64,000 nt of DNA from Beduini massiliensis (GTDB lineage Bacteria > Bacillota_I > Bacilli_A > Erysipelotrichales > Coprobacillaceae): assembly GCF_000829905.1 (NCBI RefSeq), contig NZ_CDPP01000005.1, positions 124,001-188,000 on the forward strand, in the 5' to 3' direction. Positions within the stretch are counted from its first letter, which is position 1. Each line of letters begins with the position of its first letter. The notes below the pieces were generated by a model. That model was given only the letters and a program-made list of their open reading frames with translations. It made no database searches and was not told where the DNA came from. The translations under genes were made by a program, and so were the position numbers. Shown here piece by piece: positions 8,447 to 17,529 of this stretch.

Positions 8447-10019
8447 CTATTAAAGTGTCTAAGCTTTGTGAACCGAATACAATATCCTGATCATTAAATA
8501 TAACTGCCGGTACGGACATCAGACGATATTTCTTTTTTAATTCAGGAAATAAGCTGATATCGTAAACGTCTATTTTGATCATTGGATTAATAAGTGCCAT
8601 TTTTTCCATATTCCCAACAATATCGGGACAAAAATGGCAGGCAAGGGTGACACCGATCTTAATGTGAACATCATGATCAATTTTCATGATGTTTTCTTTT
8701 TGTGCTTCTTCTAAAGGGATCTGCTGAGTAGAAATGTAATACATGGTTAAAATAAAGGGATTGAATTCATGACCGGCAGGAATTCCATGCCAGCAAATAG
8801 GGTAATCTTTAAATTTAACCACCGGCATTTCAGGAAGGGGTTCATGAAATTTTTCAATCATGACCTTATCACTGAGGTCCGCAATATTATCCATGTAATC
8901 TTCTAACTCTTTGGACTTATCCCCTTCATCAAGGTAAAGCTGTAAAGTCACAGGGTCTTTAAACTTGGCAAAGACATCTTGCAGCTGTTTCGCTAAATCT
9001 TGATTAATCAAACCAGACTGACTGCGGGATTCTTTCTTTTGCTTTGTTTTTGGCTTGATCGCATTATATTGAGGGTGTTCCTCTTTAAATTTTGCTAGAT
9101 AGTGTTCACAGTTGGTGGCTGCGATTGCTCCATCACTGACCGCTGTAACTATTTGACGAAGTTCTTTAATGCGTAAATCTCCGGCGGCATAAACTCCCTC
9201 TATGTTTGTTTCGAGTTGTTCGTTTGTTTTGACATATCCTTGTTGATCTAATTCTATTTTCCCTTTAAATAGAGAGGTTGCAGGCAGATAGCCGGCAAAA
9301 ATAAACAAACCAAAGGCATCATTGTTTTTTGGTGTATAGACAGTTTTTTCTTTTGTCTGATTATTGATATACGTTAGAGTATGAACAAAATCATCCCCTT
9401 CAACACAAACGACTTCACTATTAAAATGAACGTTGATTTTAGGATGTGCACGCACTTTATCACCAATCGTTTTTGCACAGGTGAAATCTTCTTCACGCAC
9501 GATCATCGTTACACTTTTACCAAAACGAGTTAAATACATCGCTTCTTCACAAGCGGCAAACCCACCGCCCACTACAAAGATATCTAAATCTGTAAAAAAC
9601 TGTCCGTCACACGTTGCACAATAAGCGATTCCACGCCCGGTGAACTCTTCTTCTCCGGGAAAGTTCAGCTTTCTTGGCATGGCACCGGTGGCAATAATCA
9701 AAGCGAGGGCCCGATAAGTTTTATCAGCGGTTTTAATTTCTTTGATTTGCTGATCCAATATAACATCTGTAATTTCTTCATGAATGATCTCACAGTTAAA
9801 ATGGATTGCCTGCTGTTTCATGGACGCAATCAAGTCCGGTCCATTTGTAGAAATAATGCCCGGATAATTCACGACTTCATTCGTGTTCAAGATCTGTCCA
9901 CCGGGAGCATTCTTATCGATGATCAATGTTTTCAGCTTTGCTCTTCCGGCATAGATACCGGCACTTAATCCGGCACTGCCGGCACCTAAAATAATCAGAT
10001 CATAGATCTCTTGATCCAT
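8427..10019 (-). CDS. Thioredoxin reductase-like flavoprotein with C-terminal thioredoxin-fold module (AhpF-like)
   Basis: A 530-residue fusion. Residues 1-310 are a TrxB-type flavoprotein: FAD site LIILGAGSAGLSA, redox pair CATC (Cys134 and Cys137) and C-terminal GVYAAGDLR. After a charged linker (about 325-345), residues 345-530 form a tandem thioredoxin fold with CHFC (Cys461 and Cys464) and the cis-proline MSVPAVIF. E. coli AhpF has this module at the N-terminus, so the order is swapped. The likely job is to pass NAD(P)H electrons to AhpC, whose stop overlaps this start (TAATG). Similar reductase and glutaredoxin-like partners occur in clostridia. Confidence 0.85.
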   Translation of the reverse strand: MDQEIYDLIILGAGSAGLSAGIYAGRAKLKTLIIDKNAPGGQILNTNEVVNYPGIISTNGPDLIASMKQQAIHFNCEIIHEEITDVILDQQIKEIKTADKTYRALALIIATGAMPRKLNFPGEEEFTGRGIAYCATCDGQFFTDLDIFVVGGGFAACEEAMYLTRFGKSVTMIVREEDFTCAKTIGDKVRAHPKINVHFNSEVVCVEGDDFVHTLTYINNQTKEKTVYTPKNNDAFGLFIFAGYLPATSLFKGKIELDQQGYVKTNEQLETNIEGVYAAGDLRIKELRQIVTAVSDGAIAATNCEHYLAKFKEEHPQYNAIKPKTKQKKESRSQSGLINQDLAKQLQDVFAKFKDPVTLQLYLDEGDKSKELEDYMDNIADLSDKVMIEKFHEPLPEMPVVKFKDYPICWHGIPAGHEFNPFILTMYYISTQQIPLEEAQKENIMKIDHDVHIKIGVTLACHFCPDIVGNMEKMALINPMIKIDVYDISLFPELKKKYRLMSVPAVIFNDQDIVFGSQSLDTLIEKTKEA

Positions 10020-10585
10020 TAGATTTTACCTACTAAATCCAATGATGGGATCAATGTATCTTCGCCAGGTTTCCATTTAGCCGGACACACTTCATTTCCG
10101 TGTTTGGCAACGAATTGAGCTGCGGCAACCTTACGCACTAATTCTTCTGCGTTACGACCGATGCCCATGTCATGTACTTCATAGGCTTTAATTTTTCCAT
10201 GGGGATCCATTATGAATGTTCCACGCAATGCTTGGAAAGTATCTTTTACTAAAATACCAAAGAAATCCGCTAATTTACCGGTTGGATCCGCCAGCATCGG
10301 ATATTTAATTTTTCCGATTGTATCAGAAGTATCTGCCCATGCCTTATGCACGAAATGACTGTCGCAGGAAACGGAATAAACTTCACAATCCATTGTTTTT
10401 AATTCATCATAATAATCTTGTAAATCCGCCAGTTCAGTCGGGCATACAAATGTAAAATCAGCTGGATAAAAGAAAAAGACAGCCCATTTTCCTTTTACGT
10501 CTTTATGGGTAACTTCTTCAAATTTTCCGTCATGATACGCTTCCACTTTAAACTCTAATAATTCTTTATCAATTAAATTTTCCAT
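10019..10585 (-). CDS. ahpC: Alkyl hydroperoxide reductase AhpC (2-Cys peroxiredoxin)
   Basis: A 188-residue typical 2-Cys peroxiredoxin: peroxidatic Cys48 in DFTFVCPTEL and resolving Cys167 in NEVCPAKW. It reduces H2O2 and organic peroxides and is recycled by the downstream AhpF-like reductase. AAGGAGG lies just before ATG 10585. An 8-8-8 palindrome (10598-10621) sits directly upstream of the ribosome site and may be an operator. Confidence 0.93.
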   Translation of the reverse strand: MENLIDKELLEFKVEAYHDGKFEEVTHKDVKGKWAVFFFYPADFTFVCPTELADLQDYYDELKTMDCEVYSVSCDSHFVHKAWADTSDTIGKIKYPMLADPTGKLADFFGILVKDTFQALRGTFIMDPHGKIKAYEVHDMGIGRNAEELVRKVAAAQFVAKHGNEVCPAKWKPGEDTLIPSLDLVGKI

Positions 10586-10597
10586 AAAAAAACCTCC

Positions 10598-10621
10598 TTA
10601 CATAGTTATTATGCTATGCAA
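10598..10621 (-). promoter_or_regulatory. Palindrome upstream of ahpC, possible peroxide-response operator
   Basis: TTACATAG (10598-10605), 8-base spacer, CTATGCAA (10614-10621): a 7/8 inverted repeat next to the ahpC ribosome site. It does not match the PerR consensus TTATAATNATTATAA well, so the regulator is unknown. It could also mask the ribosome site as RNA. Confidence 0.35.
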
Positions 10622-10635
10622 TGAAGGGCTTATAC

Positions 10636-11439
10636 TCAGATTTCTTTGATTAATTGGTGTTTGAATAAAGCATGATAGATTCCGTCTTCTGCAACTGTCA
10701 ATGTGATATCTTCTGCGCGTTCTTTTAATTCATCGACTGCATTTCCCATGGCGATGGGAAGATATACCGTATTAAACATTTCCATATCGTTAGGACCATC
10801 GCCAAAAGCAATCGTATCTGTCATATTTTGATCTAAATAATCAGTTAAGATGCGAATCCCTCTTCCTTTGGATGATGTTTTAAGACTAAGATCGGTTGAT
10901 AATTGACCGGGATGTACTTGGACATCAAAATCATCTTGAAAATAGACTTTTGCGGCATCTAAGGTTTGTGAGTTTGGACAGATCATCATTGCCATTTGAA
11001 CATCTAACGCTTCCGCATTTGTAAGCGGATATAAATGCGATAATGGCATTTGCCATTTCTTTGCAAAGGCAAGACAGGTCGGGTCATCTATTTTATTGGT
11101 ATAAATCTTTTGATCTTCTTCTAAAAAGTAAATGACTTGATTTTCTTTAGCGAATGTCTCTAATCTTTTTATTTGCGTCAGGGAAATCGTATCTTTGTAG
11201 ATCGCTTTGCCATGATAATGAATACTGGCACCATTGCAGCTGATATATCCATCAAAGGGATACTCTTGAATTTCTGGTGGCATGAAGCAAAGACAACGTC
11301 CACTGGCGATAAAAATCTGATGTCCGGCTTTTTTTAAGGTTTCTAAACTATAACGTGTTTTTTGGCTCATTTTGACTAAATTAGTATGGCAGTCAATCAA
11401 CGTTCCATCAATATCAAAAAAAATTAATTTCTTTTCCAT
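10636..11439 (-). CDS. Cof-type HAD family phosphatase
   Basis: A 267-residue HAD hydrolase: motif I FFDIDGTLID with the two aspartates, motif II IFIASGRC, and motif IV TIAFGDGPNDMEMF near residue 217. The C2B cap and length place it with the Cof/YwpJ-type phosphatases of sugar phosphates or nucleotides. GGGAGG is well placed before ATG 11439. Substrate unknown. It diverges from the ABC importer operon. Confidence 0.85.
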   Translation of the reverse strand: MEKKLIFFDIDGTLIDCHTNLVKMSQKTRYSLETLKKAGHQIFIASGRCLCFMPPEIQEYPFDGYISCNGASIHYHGKAIYKDTISLTQIKRLETFAKENQVIYFLEEDQKIYTNKIDDPTCLAFAKKWQMPLSHLYPLTNAEALDVQMAMMICPNSQTLDAAKVYFQDDFDVQVHPGQLSTDLSLKTSSKGRGIRILTDYLDQNMTDTIAFGDGPNDMEMFNTVYLPIAMGNAVDELKERAEDITLTVAEDGIYHALFKHQLIKEI

Positions 11440-11597
11440 AATTTCCTCCCGCTAAGCATCATAGCAGATATTTGTATTTTTCAAAATTCAATTAACTTTA
11501 ATTTAACCAAAATAACTTACTTTTAAAAATTAAAAATGATCATGATAAATAGTTTACATAGAGTTAACGTCGATTGTCTTTGGATTTAATATGACTT

Positions 11598-11606
11598 TGC
11601 TATAAT
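11598..11606 (+). promoter_or_regulatory. Extended -10 promoter of the ABC importer operon
   Basis: TGC plus TATAAT (11601-11606), 46 bases before ATG 11652. A weak TTTGGA (11579-11584) sits 16 bases upstream. A small hairpin, CGTCT/AGACG (11612-11628), lies in the leader. Confidence 0.55.
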
Positions 11607-11651
11607 GGGGACGTCTTCAAAAGAGACGAAACATAACTACAGGGGGGAAAT

Positions 11652-12698
11652 ATGTCAGAGATCATATTAAAAAATGTTAGAAAAGATTATGACAATAAAA
11701 GTACGGTCATAGAAAATCTGAATCTAACCATTGCATCGGGTAGTTTTACAGTATTAGTAGGACCATCGGGATGCGGAAAATCGACGACACTTCGCATGAT
11801 CGCCGGACTCGAAGACATTTCATCAGGAGAACTCTATATTGATGGGAAAAAGATGAATGATATCGATCCGGGTGACCGTGATATTGCCATGGTATTTCAA
11901 AACTATGCGCTTTATCCAACCATGACTGTCAAAGGGAATATCGAATTTGGTTTGATTAATGCTAAGATTCCTAAAGAGGAAAGAGAACAGCTGATTGAAG
12001 AAATTATCGATATTGTTGGATTAAGGGAATATCTTGACAAAAAGCCGTCACAATTATCAGGGGGACAAAGACAGCGTGTAGCGTTAGCCAGAGCGATGGT
12101 TAAAAAACCAAAAGTCTTTTTAATGGACGAACCGCTAAGTAACCTAGACGCAAAATTAAGAAATCAAATGCGTTCTGAATTAATTGAATTGCATCACAAA
12201 TTAAATGCGACATTTGTTTATGTAACGCATGATCAAGTAGAGGCATTATCGATGGCAACTGATATTGTCTTGATGGAAAAAGGAAAGATTCGACAACACG
12301 GATCACCGCATGATATCTATACGTATCCAAAAAATGTCTTTACCGCACAATTTATTGGAACACCGGAAATGAATATCATTGAACGTCAAAAATTCGAAGC
12401 GATTGCAACGTTGCCAGAACAAATTGCTTATATCGGATTTCGACCATCTAAAGTAAAAATGTACGAACCGACACAGGATCAAAAACAAAAATTGGTTTTT
12501 ACCGGTACCGTTTTAACAAAAGAAATGTTAGGGTCGGAAATTATTTATCGTGTGCAAACGAACATGGGCGTAGTAGCAGTCAAAATGTTTAGTGATATCA
12601 ACTTGAATTTAGATGATGAAATCAAATTATCGCTTTCGTATTCTAGTATTCACTGTTTTGATGAAAATAAAAATAGAATGGATATCCTTCGTTCATGA
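11652..12698 (+). CDS. ABC sugar importer ATPase (MsmX/UgpC type)
   Basis: A 348-residue CUT1-type ATPase: Walker A GPSGCGKST, Q-loop VFQNYALYP, signature LSGGQRQRVALARA, Walker B VFLMDEPLSNLD, and a C-terminal TOBE/OB domain (about residues 240-345). It powers the two permeases encoded next. Unlike the shared MsmX of bacilli, it is in the operon with its own transporter. ATG 11652 follows AGGGGGGAAAT. Its stop overlaps the next start (ATGA). Confidence 0.92.
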   Translation: MSEIILKNVRKDYDNKSTVIENLNLTIASGSFTVLVGPSGCGKSTTLRMIAGLEDISSGELYIDGKKMNDIDPGDRDIAMVFQNYALYPTMTVKGNIEFGLINAKIPKEEREQLIEEIIDIVGLREYLDKKPSQLSGGQRQRVALARAMVKKPKVFLMDEPLSNLDAKLRNQMRSELIELHHKLNATFVYVTHDQVEALSMATDIVLMEKGKIRQHGSPHDIYTYPKNVFTAQFIGTPEMNIIERQKFEAIATLPEQIAYIGFRPSKVKMYEPTQDQKQKLVFTGTVLTKEMLGSEIIYRVQTNMGVVAVKMFSDINLNLDDEIKLSLSYSSIHCFDENKNRMDILRS

Positions 12699-13573
12699 AA
12701 AATGAATTATTAAAAAAAGCGAAACCCTATCTTTTTGTTGCACCGGCACTCATTATTTTCTTAGTCTTTTCGATTTATCCGATTGTCAGCATGATTCAGC
12801 TCAGCTTTTTTGAATGGGATTTTATATCCCCGACAAGATTGTTTGTTGGATTTAAAAATTACATCGCCTTATTTCAAGACAGTGCCTTTTATCAGACCTT
12901 ATCCAATACGTTTGTTTATATGATCTTAACGGTGGGATTGGGAATCCTCTTTGGGGTATTGTTGGCACTATTCTTAAATAAGAAATCAAAAGTGAACAGT
13001 TTTATGCAAAGCATTATCTTTTCACCTTATATCGTTTCATTAGCGTCCATTTCTTTTTTATGGATGTGGCTGATGAATACTGATTTTGGTTTGATCAATT
13101 ATATTTTATCGATTTTTAAGATTGGACCGATTGACTGGTTAGGAAGCCCTAAAATAGCTTTGTTTTCACTGGTCATCATTTCTGTATGGAAAACCGTGGG
13201 ATACAATACCATCATTATTTTATCGGCTTTGCAAAGTATTCCTAAACATCTTTATGAGGCAGCATCTCTGGATAAAGCCAATCGTCGTCAAACATTCTTG
13301 AAAATCACATTTCCGATGATCTCACCAACCTTATTCTTCTTAACGATCGTTAATATCATCGCTTCATTTAAAGTGTTTGATACGATTCAGATCATTACGC
13401 AGGGAGGCCCGCAGAACAGTACGAACACGCTGGTTTATTCCCTATATGAATATGGGTTTAAGTTCTATAAGATTGGTTACGCTTCTACCATTGGCGTTGT
13501 ATTACTTGTGATCATCAGTATTTTTACCATCATTTATTTCAAATTATTATCTAAGAAAGTCCATTATCAATAG
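12695..13573 (+). CDS. ABC sugar importer permease, MalF/UgpA type
   Basis: A 292-residue permease with six membrane segments. The EAA loop reads YEAASLDKANRRQTFLKITFPMISP near residue 190, the site that docks to the ATPase. It starts with the ATGA overlap of the preceding gene. It pairs with the next permease. Confidence 0.9.
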   Translation: MKNELLKKAKPYLFVAPALIIFLVFSIYPIVSMIQLSFFEWDFISPTRLFVGFKNYIALFQDSAFYQTLSNTFVYMILTVGLGILFGVLLALFLNKKSKVNSFMQSIIFSPYIVSLASISFLWMWLMNTDFGLINYILSIFKIGPIDWLGSPKIALFSLVIISVWKTVGYNTIIILSALQSIPKHLYEAASLDKANRRQTFLKITFPMISPTLFFLTIVNIIASFKVFDTIQIITQGGPQNSTNTLVYSLYEYGFKFYKIGYASTIGVVLLVIISIFTIIYFKLLSKKVHYQ

Positions 13574-13584
13574 GGGGAGAGATC

Positions 13585-14403
13585 ATGAAAATAGTAAAAA
13601 AAACACCACGCATCCTTATCACGATCATCCTCTTTCTGATCTTCTTCTTTCCCTTTTACTGGATGTTTACGACATCTGTGAAAACATTGGGAGAAACGGT
13701 CAGAATACCACCGACGATGTGGCCGGAGATTTTCCAATGGGAAAACTTTAAACGAGCATTTGAAGCTATCCCGTTTATGCAGTATCTGGGCAACAGTGTA
13801 ATCGTGACCCTAAGTGTCTTGATCTTACAGATGTGTACGATTGTACCGGCAGCCTATGCTTTTGCCAGATATAAGTTTAAAGGAGATAAGATATTATTTG
13901 GATTAATCATGATTACGATGATGATTCCCGCTCAGCTTGTCTTCCTGCCTTTGTTTGTCATGTTTTCAAAATTAGGCTGGATCAATACGTATCAAAGTTT
14001 GATTTTACCATTTGCTTCCAGTGCATTTGGAATCTTCATGCTGCGTCAGACCTTTAAGCAGGTACCAAAAGAATTGATAGAGGCGGCTAAGCTAGATAAA
14101 GCAAGTGAATTTAAGATTATTCGTAAGATTATGCTGCCATTGGCACGACCTACATTGACAACGTTAGGACTATTGACCTTTATCAATACATGGAACGATT
14201 ATTTTTGGCCTTTGGTCTTAACAACAAAAGATACTGTACGAACATTACCGGTTGGGATAGCTTCTTTAAGGAATATTGAAAGCGGCGTTAATTTCCATGT
14301 TTTAATGGCAGGAAATGTCATGTTGGTCATTCCAATCTTGATTGCCTTCTTACTGGCACAAAAACAAATCATTAAAGCATTTACCTATATGGGAGATAAA
14401 TAA
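13585..14403 (+). CDS. ABC sugar importer permease, MalG/UgpE type
   Basis: A 272-residue six-segment permease; EAA loop IEAAKLDKASEFKIIRKIMLPLARP near residue 165. The start follows GGGGGAGAG, 11 bases after the partner's stop. MalG-type N-terminus with FPFYWMFTTSVK. Confidence 0.9.
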   Translation: MKIVKKTPRILITIILFLIFFFPFYWMFTTSVKTLGETVRIPPTMWPEIFQWENFKRAFEAIPFMQYLGNSVIVTLSVLILQMCTIVPAAYAFARYKFKGDKILFGLIMITMMIPAQLVFLPLFVMFSKLGWINTYQSLILPFASSAFGIFMLRQTFKQVPKELIEAAKLDKASEFKIIRKIMLPLARPTLTTLGLLTFINTWNDYFWPLVLTTKDTVRTLPVGIASLRNIESGVNFHVLMAGNVMLVIPILIAFLLAQKQIIKAFTYMGDK

Positions 14404-14415
14404 CAGGAGAAAAAA

Positions 14416-15708
14416 ATGAGAAAAACTAAACTGAATAAGCTTTTAAAAGTTTCTTTAGCCACACTTATGAGCGTTGCCTTATTTGGCTGTTCAACCAATA
14501 AATCAGAATCGGGAGGAGACAGCGGGGTAACCGAATTAACATTCTGGTATTCATGGCAGGACAAAGTAGCCGAAAACAACTTGGAATTAACCCAAAAATT
14601 CAATGATACGATTGGAAAAGAAAATAATATTCATATCACTGCCGAATATCAGGGAACATATGATGACTTACATGCTAAATTGCAAAGTGCCTTTGTTGCC
14701 AATGAACAACCGGCAATTTCAGTTATGGAAATCGGAAGTATCAAAACCTTTGCTTCAGCTGGAATGCTGGAACCCTTAGATTCTTATATCTCTGATGAAA
14801 AAGAAGCTAACTTCTTACCGGGATTAATGGAAAACTCTTATGTAGATTCAAAATTATATGGGGTGCCTTATTTAAGAAGTACACCAATCTTCTACTACAA
14901 TAAAACCTTATTCGATCAAGCCGGAATCAGCGAAGCCCCTAAAAACTGGGAAGAGTTAGCAAATGTTTCTAAACAGCTGGAATCCTTAGGTGTAAAAGGA
15001 TTTGGATTCTTAAATGATGTTTGGCATTTTGAAGCCTTAACTAAAGGAAATGGCGGAAATACAGTCAGTGCTGATGAAACGACAGCGATCTTTAATCAAA
15101 AAGAAGCATTAGAAGCCGTAAACTTCTTAAAAGACGGACTTGCCAACAGCAATTTCAAATATTACAGCGGAAACAATGCAAGTGATACTTTAAGTACAGA
15201 ACAAATGAACCAAAAAGTAGCCATGTGGCTGGGATCAACAGGAAGTTTAAATAATACCTTAGATATCGCTAATCAAAATGGTTATGAAATCGGAACAGCA
15301 TTCATTCCTTGTGGGAAAGCATACAGTGTACCGACAGGTGGCTGCAATATTGTGATGACTTCAAAATTAAGTGATAAACAAAAAGAAGCAGCAGCAATGT
15401 TCATTAACTTTATGACCGATCAGGAACAAGTGATTTATTCTCATAAGAAGACAGGATACTTACCAACCACAACTACAGCAATCGACAGTGATGAAATCAA
15501 AGCATTATACGAAGAAACACCACAGTTTAAAGTGGCTTTAGATCAATTACAGTACGGAAGCGGACGTCCGATGAACAAAGGTTATGTGGAAGCCGCAAAA
15601 GTATATACAACGGCTTTAGATAAAATCTTTACAACCAATGAAGATCCAAAAGCAGCATTAGATACCGCTGCGGACAGTGCGACAAAGATCTTACAGGAAA
15701 ATAAATAG
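14416..15708 (+). CDS. ABC importer solute-binding lipoprotein
   Basis: A 430-residue extracellular binding protein. The signal peptide ends in the lipobox LFGC (Cys25), so it is anchored to the outer face of the membrane. The mature part opens with TELTFWYSWQD, as in the CUT1/UgpB cluster of sugar and glycerol-phosphate binders, and includes the typical YNKTLFDQAGI and PTGGCNIVM segments. With the adjacent ENPP gene, a phosphodiester or glycerophosphate ligand is a reasonable guess, but not proven. Confidence 0.9.
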   Translation: MRKTKLNKLLKVSLATLMSVALFGCSTNKSESGGDSGVTELTFWYSWQDKVAENNLELTQKFNDTIGKENNIHITAEYQGTYDDLHAKLQSAFVANEQPAISVMEIGSIKTFASAGMLEPLDSYISDEKEANFLPGLMENSYVDSKLYGVPYLRSTPIFYYNKTLFDQAGISEAPKNWEELANVSKQLESLGVKGFGFLNDVWHFEALTKGNGGNTVSADETTAIFNQKEALEAVNFLKDGLANSNFKYYSGNNASDTLSTEQMNQKVAMWLGSTGSLNNTLDIANQNGYEIGTAFIPCGKAYSVPTGGCNIVMTSKLSDKQKEAAAMFINFMTDQEQVIYSHKKTGYLPTTTTAIDSDEIKALYEETPQFKVALDQLQYGSGRPMNKGYVEAAKVYTTALDKIFTTNEDPKAALDTAADSATKILQENK

Positions 15709-15719
15709 CGGAGGTCAGC

Positions 15720-16967
15720 ATGAGGAAATTAGTCGTTATCAGCGTGGATTCGCTGTTTACCAGTGATTTAGACAAGATCAAAGACTTACCGGGATTTAGT
15801 GAAGCTTTATCCGACAGCATTATCGTAAAAAACATCGAATGTATCTATCCGACCTTGACTTACCCTTGCCATGCCACGATCATGACAGGCTGTTATCCAA
15901 ATAAGCATGGCATCTTTCATAATGAAAAATTGGACCCCGGCATTCATAACGGCAACTGGTTTTGGCATTATAAGGATTTAAAGGTGAAGACAATCTTTGA
16001 TTATGCAAAAGAAAACAATCTGACAACCGCAGCAGTATCCTGGCCAGTAACCGGTGAAGGACCTATCGATTACTTACTGCCGGAAATATGGCCGTTAAAA
16101 TATGAAAGAAGCAATTCAGCAATTTTAAACGCCGCTTCTTTGGAAGGAAAGAAAATATACTATCGCAATAAACATTTACTGGATTGGAAAGAGAATTTAG
16201 CTCTGGATACCTTTGCCGAAGCAGCGGTAATGGATATCGTCGATCATCATCAGCCAGATGTCCTCTTCTTGCATCAAGCAACTTTGGATCATGAACGCCA
16301 TATTAATGGAACCCAAGGGGAAGCCATTTTAAAGGCTCATCAAAAACACGGACACTGGTTAGCCAATATCTTTGAAATGTATAAGCGTGCCGGTATCTTT
16401 GATAAGACAACTTTTGTTATCTTAGGGGACCATGGTCAGTTAAATATTCGCCGTGTTGTCAGTATTAACGAAATGCTGCGACGCGCTGGCTTAATTAAAA
16501 CAGATGGATTAGGCAATGTCATCGATTATGATGCCTATGTTCAATCTGCCGGAATTTCCGGACATGTCTATATTAAAAATAAATTAATCGCTGCCAAAGT
16601 GATTGGCATCTTAGAAGAAGCAAAACATCTAGGTTATATTGAACAGATTTTCAATAGCGATCAGTTGAACAGCATGCATTTATCAGGTGATTTTGATTAT
16701 GTAGTGGAAAGCTGTCCGTTCATCTCTATATCTAATGATGTTGATGGAGAGATCGTAAACGAAATCAATAATGATGATTATAAATACGCTAAAGCGACCC
16801 ACGGTCATTTACCGACCAAAGGGGATCGCCCGCCGTTTATCATCTATAATTCTCAATTGCCTGCAAGAATTATTGAACAAGGACGTTTAGTCGATGAATT
16901 TCCAACATTTATGAAATTGCTGGGACTAGTGATCCCAGATAATATTGACGGAACGGCTCTTATATAA
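15720..16967 (+). CDS. ENPP/alkaline phosphatase superfamily phosphodiesterase
   Basis: A 415-residue protein without a signal peptide, hence probably cytoplasmic. Metal ligands and nucleophile of the nucleotide pyrophosphatase/phosphodiesterase fold are visible: VISVDSL (Asp), YPTLTYPCHATIMTG (nucleophile Thr before YP), DHER, ILGDHGQ (Asp, His) and ATHGHLP (His). It follows the importer genes by 11 bases, with a good ribosome site (GCGGAGG). The context suggests that it cleaves the imported ligand, such as a glycerophosphodiester or a nucleotide sugar. Confidence 0.82.
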   Translation: MRKLVVISVDSLFTSDLDKIKDLPGFSEALSDSIIVKNIECIYPTLTYPCHATIMTGCYPNKHGIFHNEKLDPGIHNGNWFWHYKDLKVKTIFDYAKENNLTTAAVSWPVTGEGPIDYLLPEIWPLKYERSNSAILNAASLEGKKIYYRNKHLLDWKENLALDTFAEAAVMDIVDHHQPDVLFLHQATLDHERHINGTQGEAILKAHQKHGHWLANIFEMYKRAGIFDKTTFVILGDHGQLNIRRVVSINEMLRRAGLIKTDGLGNVIDYDAYVQSAGISGHVYIKNKLIAAKVIGILEEAKHLGYIEQIFNSDQLNSMHLSGDFDYVVESCPFISISNDVDGEIVNEINNDDYKYAKATHGHLPTKGDRPPFIIYNSQLPARIIEQGRLVDEFPTFMKLLGLVIPDNIDGTALI

Positions 16968-16991
16968 AATAAATAACTCCCTTATCCTTAT

Positions 16992-17019
16992 GCCCCGTAT
17001 GTTGAAGTGCGGGGCTTTT
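16992..17019 (+). terminator. Terminator of the ABC importer operon
   Basis: GCCCCG (16992-16997) pairs with CGGGGC (17010-17015), extended by U-G and A-U pairs, followed by TTTT. Confidence 0.75.
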
Positions 17020-17050
17020 AAATAAAGAAAAATAAAAGGAGTTGAAAAAG

Positions 17051-17087
17051 AAAAAAGCTCAATTTCTTTAAATGAGAAATTAAGCTT
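17051..17087 (-). terminator. Terminator of the orphan PTS IIB gene
   Basis: A 13-bp stem (17055-17067 with 17075-17087, one G-U pair) followed on the minus strand by TTTT from 17054 down. Confidence 0.7.
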
Positions 17088-17121
17088 GCTTGTTATTATT
17101 TGCTGAGACATTATATCTATT

Positions 17122-17529
17122 TTATTGATGTTCTCTGCGATAGCTGTGAATTCTTCTTACTTTTAAGACATTCTCTTCACCGGGGAAGTGAAAAGGGTTC
17201 ATTTTTGTTTCTTTAAACCCGGCAAGAATATCTTCTGCATCTTCCATGATATCTTCCAAATTCATGGTTCCGTACATTTTAGGTGGCAGCAGATAAATAG
17301 GGATACATTCTTTTTCGAATTTCTTGATGAATTGAGGAACCCCATATCTTAAATGCGGACATGCCATTAACACATCATAGTTTTTCATGATTTCATTCGC
17401 CAAAGTAAAAGGATAAAAATCAATCATGACTTTATCTTCCAACTGTTTTTCAACGATTTCTTTTTTTACTTTGGTTACCATGGCACTTGATGAAAAACCA
17501 CCACCGCAGCAAATCAAAATTTTCAACAT
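17122..17529 (-). CDS. Orphan PTS lactose/cellobiose-type IIB-like protein
   Basis: A 135-residue protein opening with the phosphocysteine loop of cellobiose-type IIB domains, ILICCGGGFSSSAMVTK (active Cys near residue 8 or 9), followed by the alpha/beta fold (YDVLMACPHLRY). It is about 30 residues longer than a normal IIB; the extra tail is basic (VKVRRIHSYRREHQ). There is no IIA or IIC gene nearby, so it may serve a distant PTS or act as a phospho-relay sensor. AAGGAGG precedes ATG 17529. Confidence 0.7.
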   Translation of the reverse strand: MLKILICCGGGFSSSAMVTKVKKEIVEKQLEDKVMIDFYPFTLANEIMKNYDVLMACPHLRYGVPQFIKKFEKECIPIYLLPPKMYGTMNLEDIMEDAEDILAGFKETKMNPFHFPGEENVLKVRRIHSYRREHQ

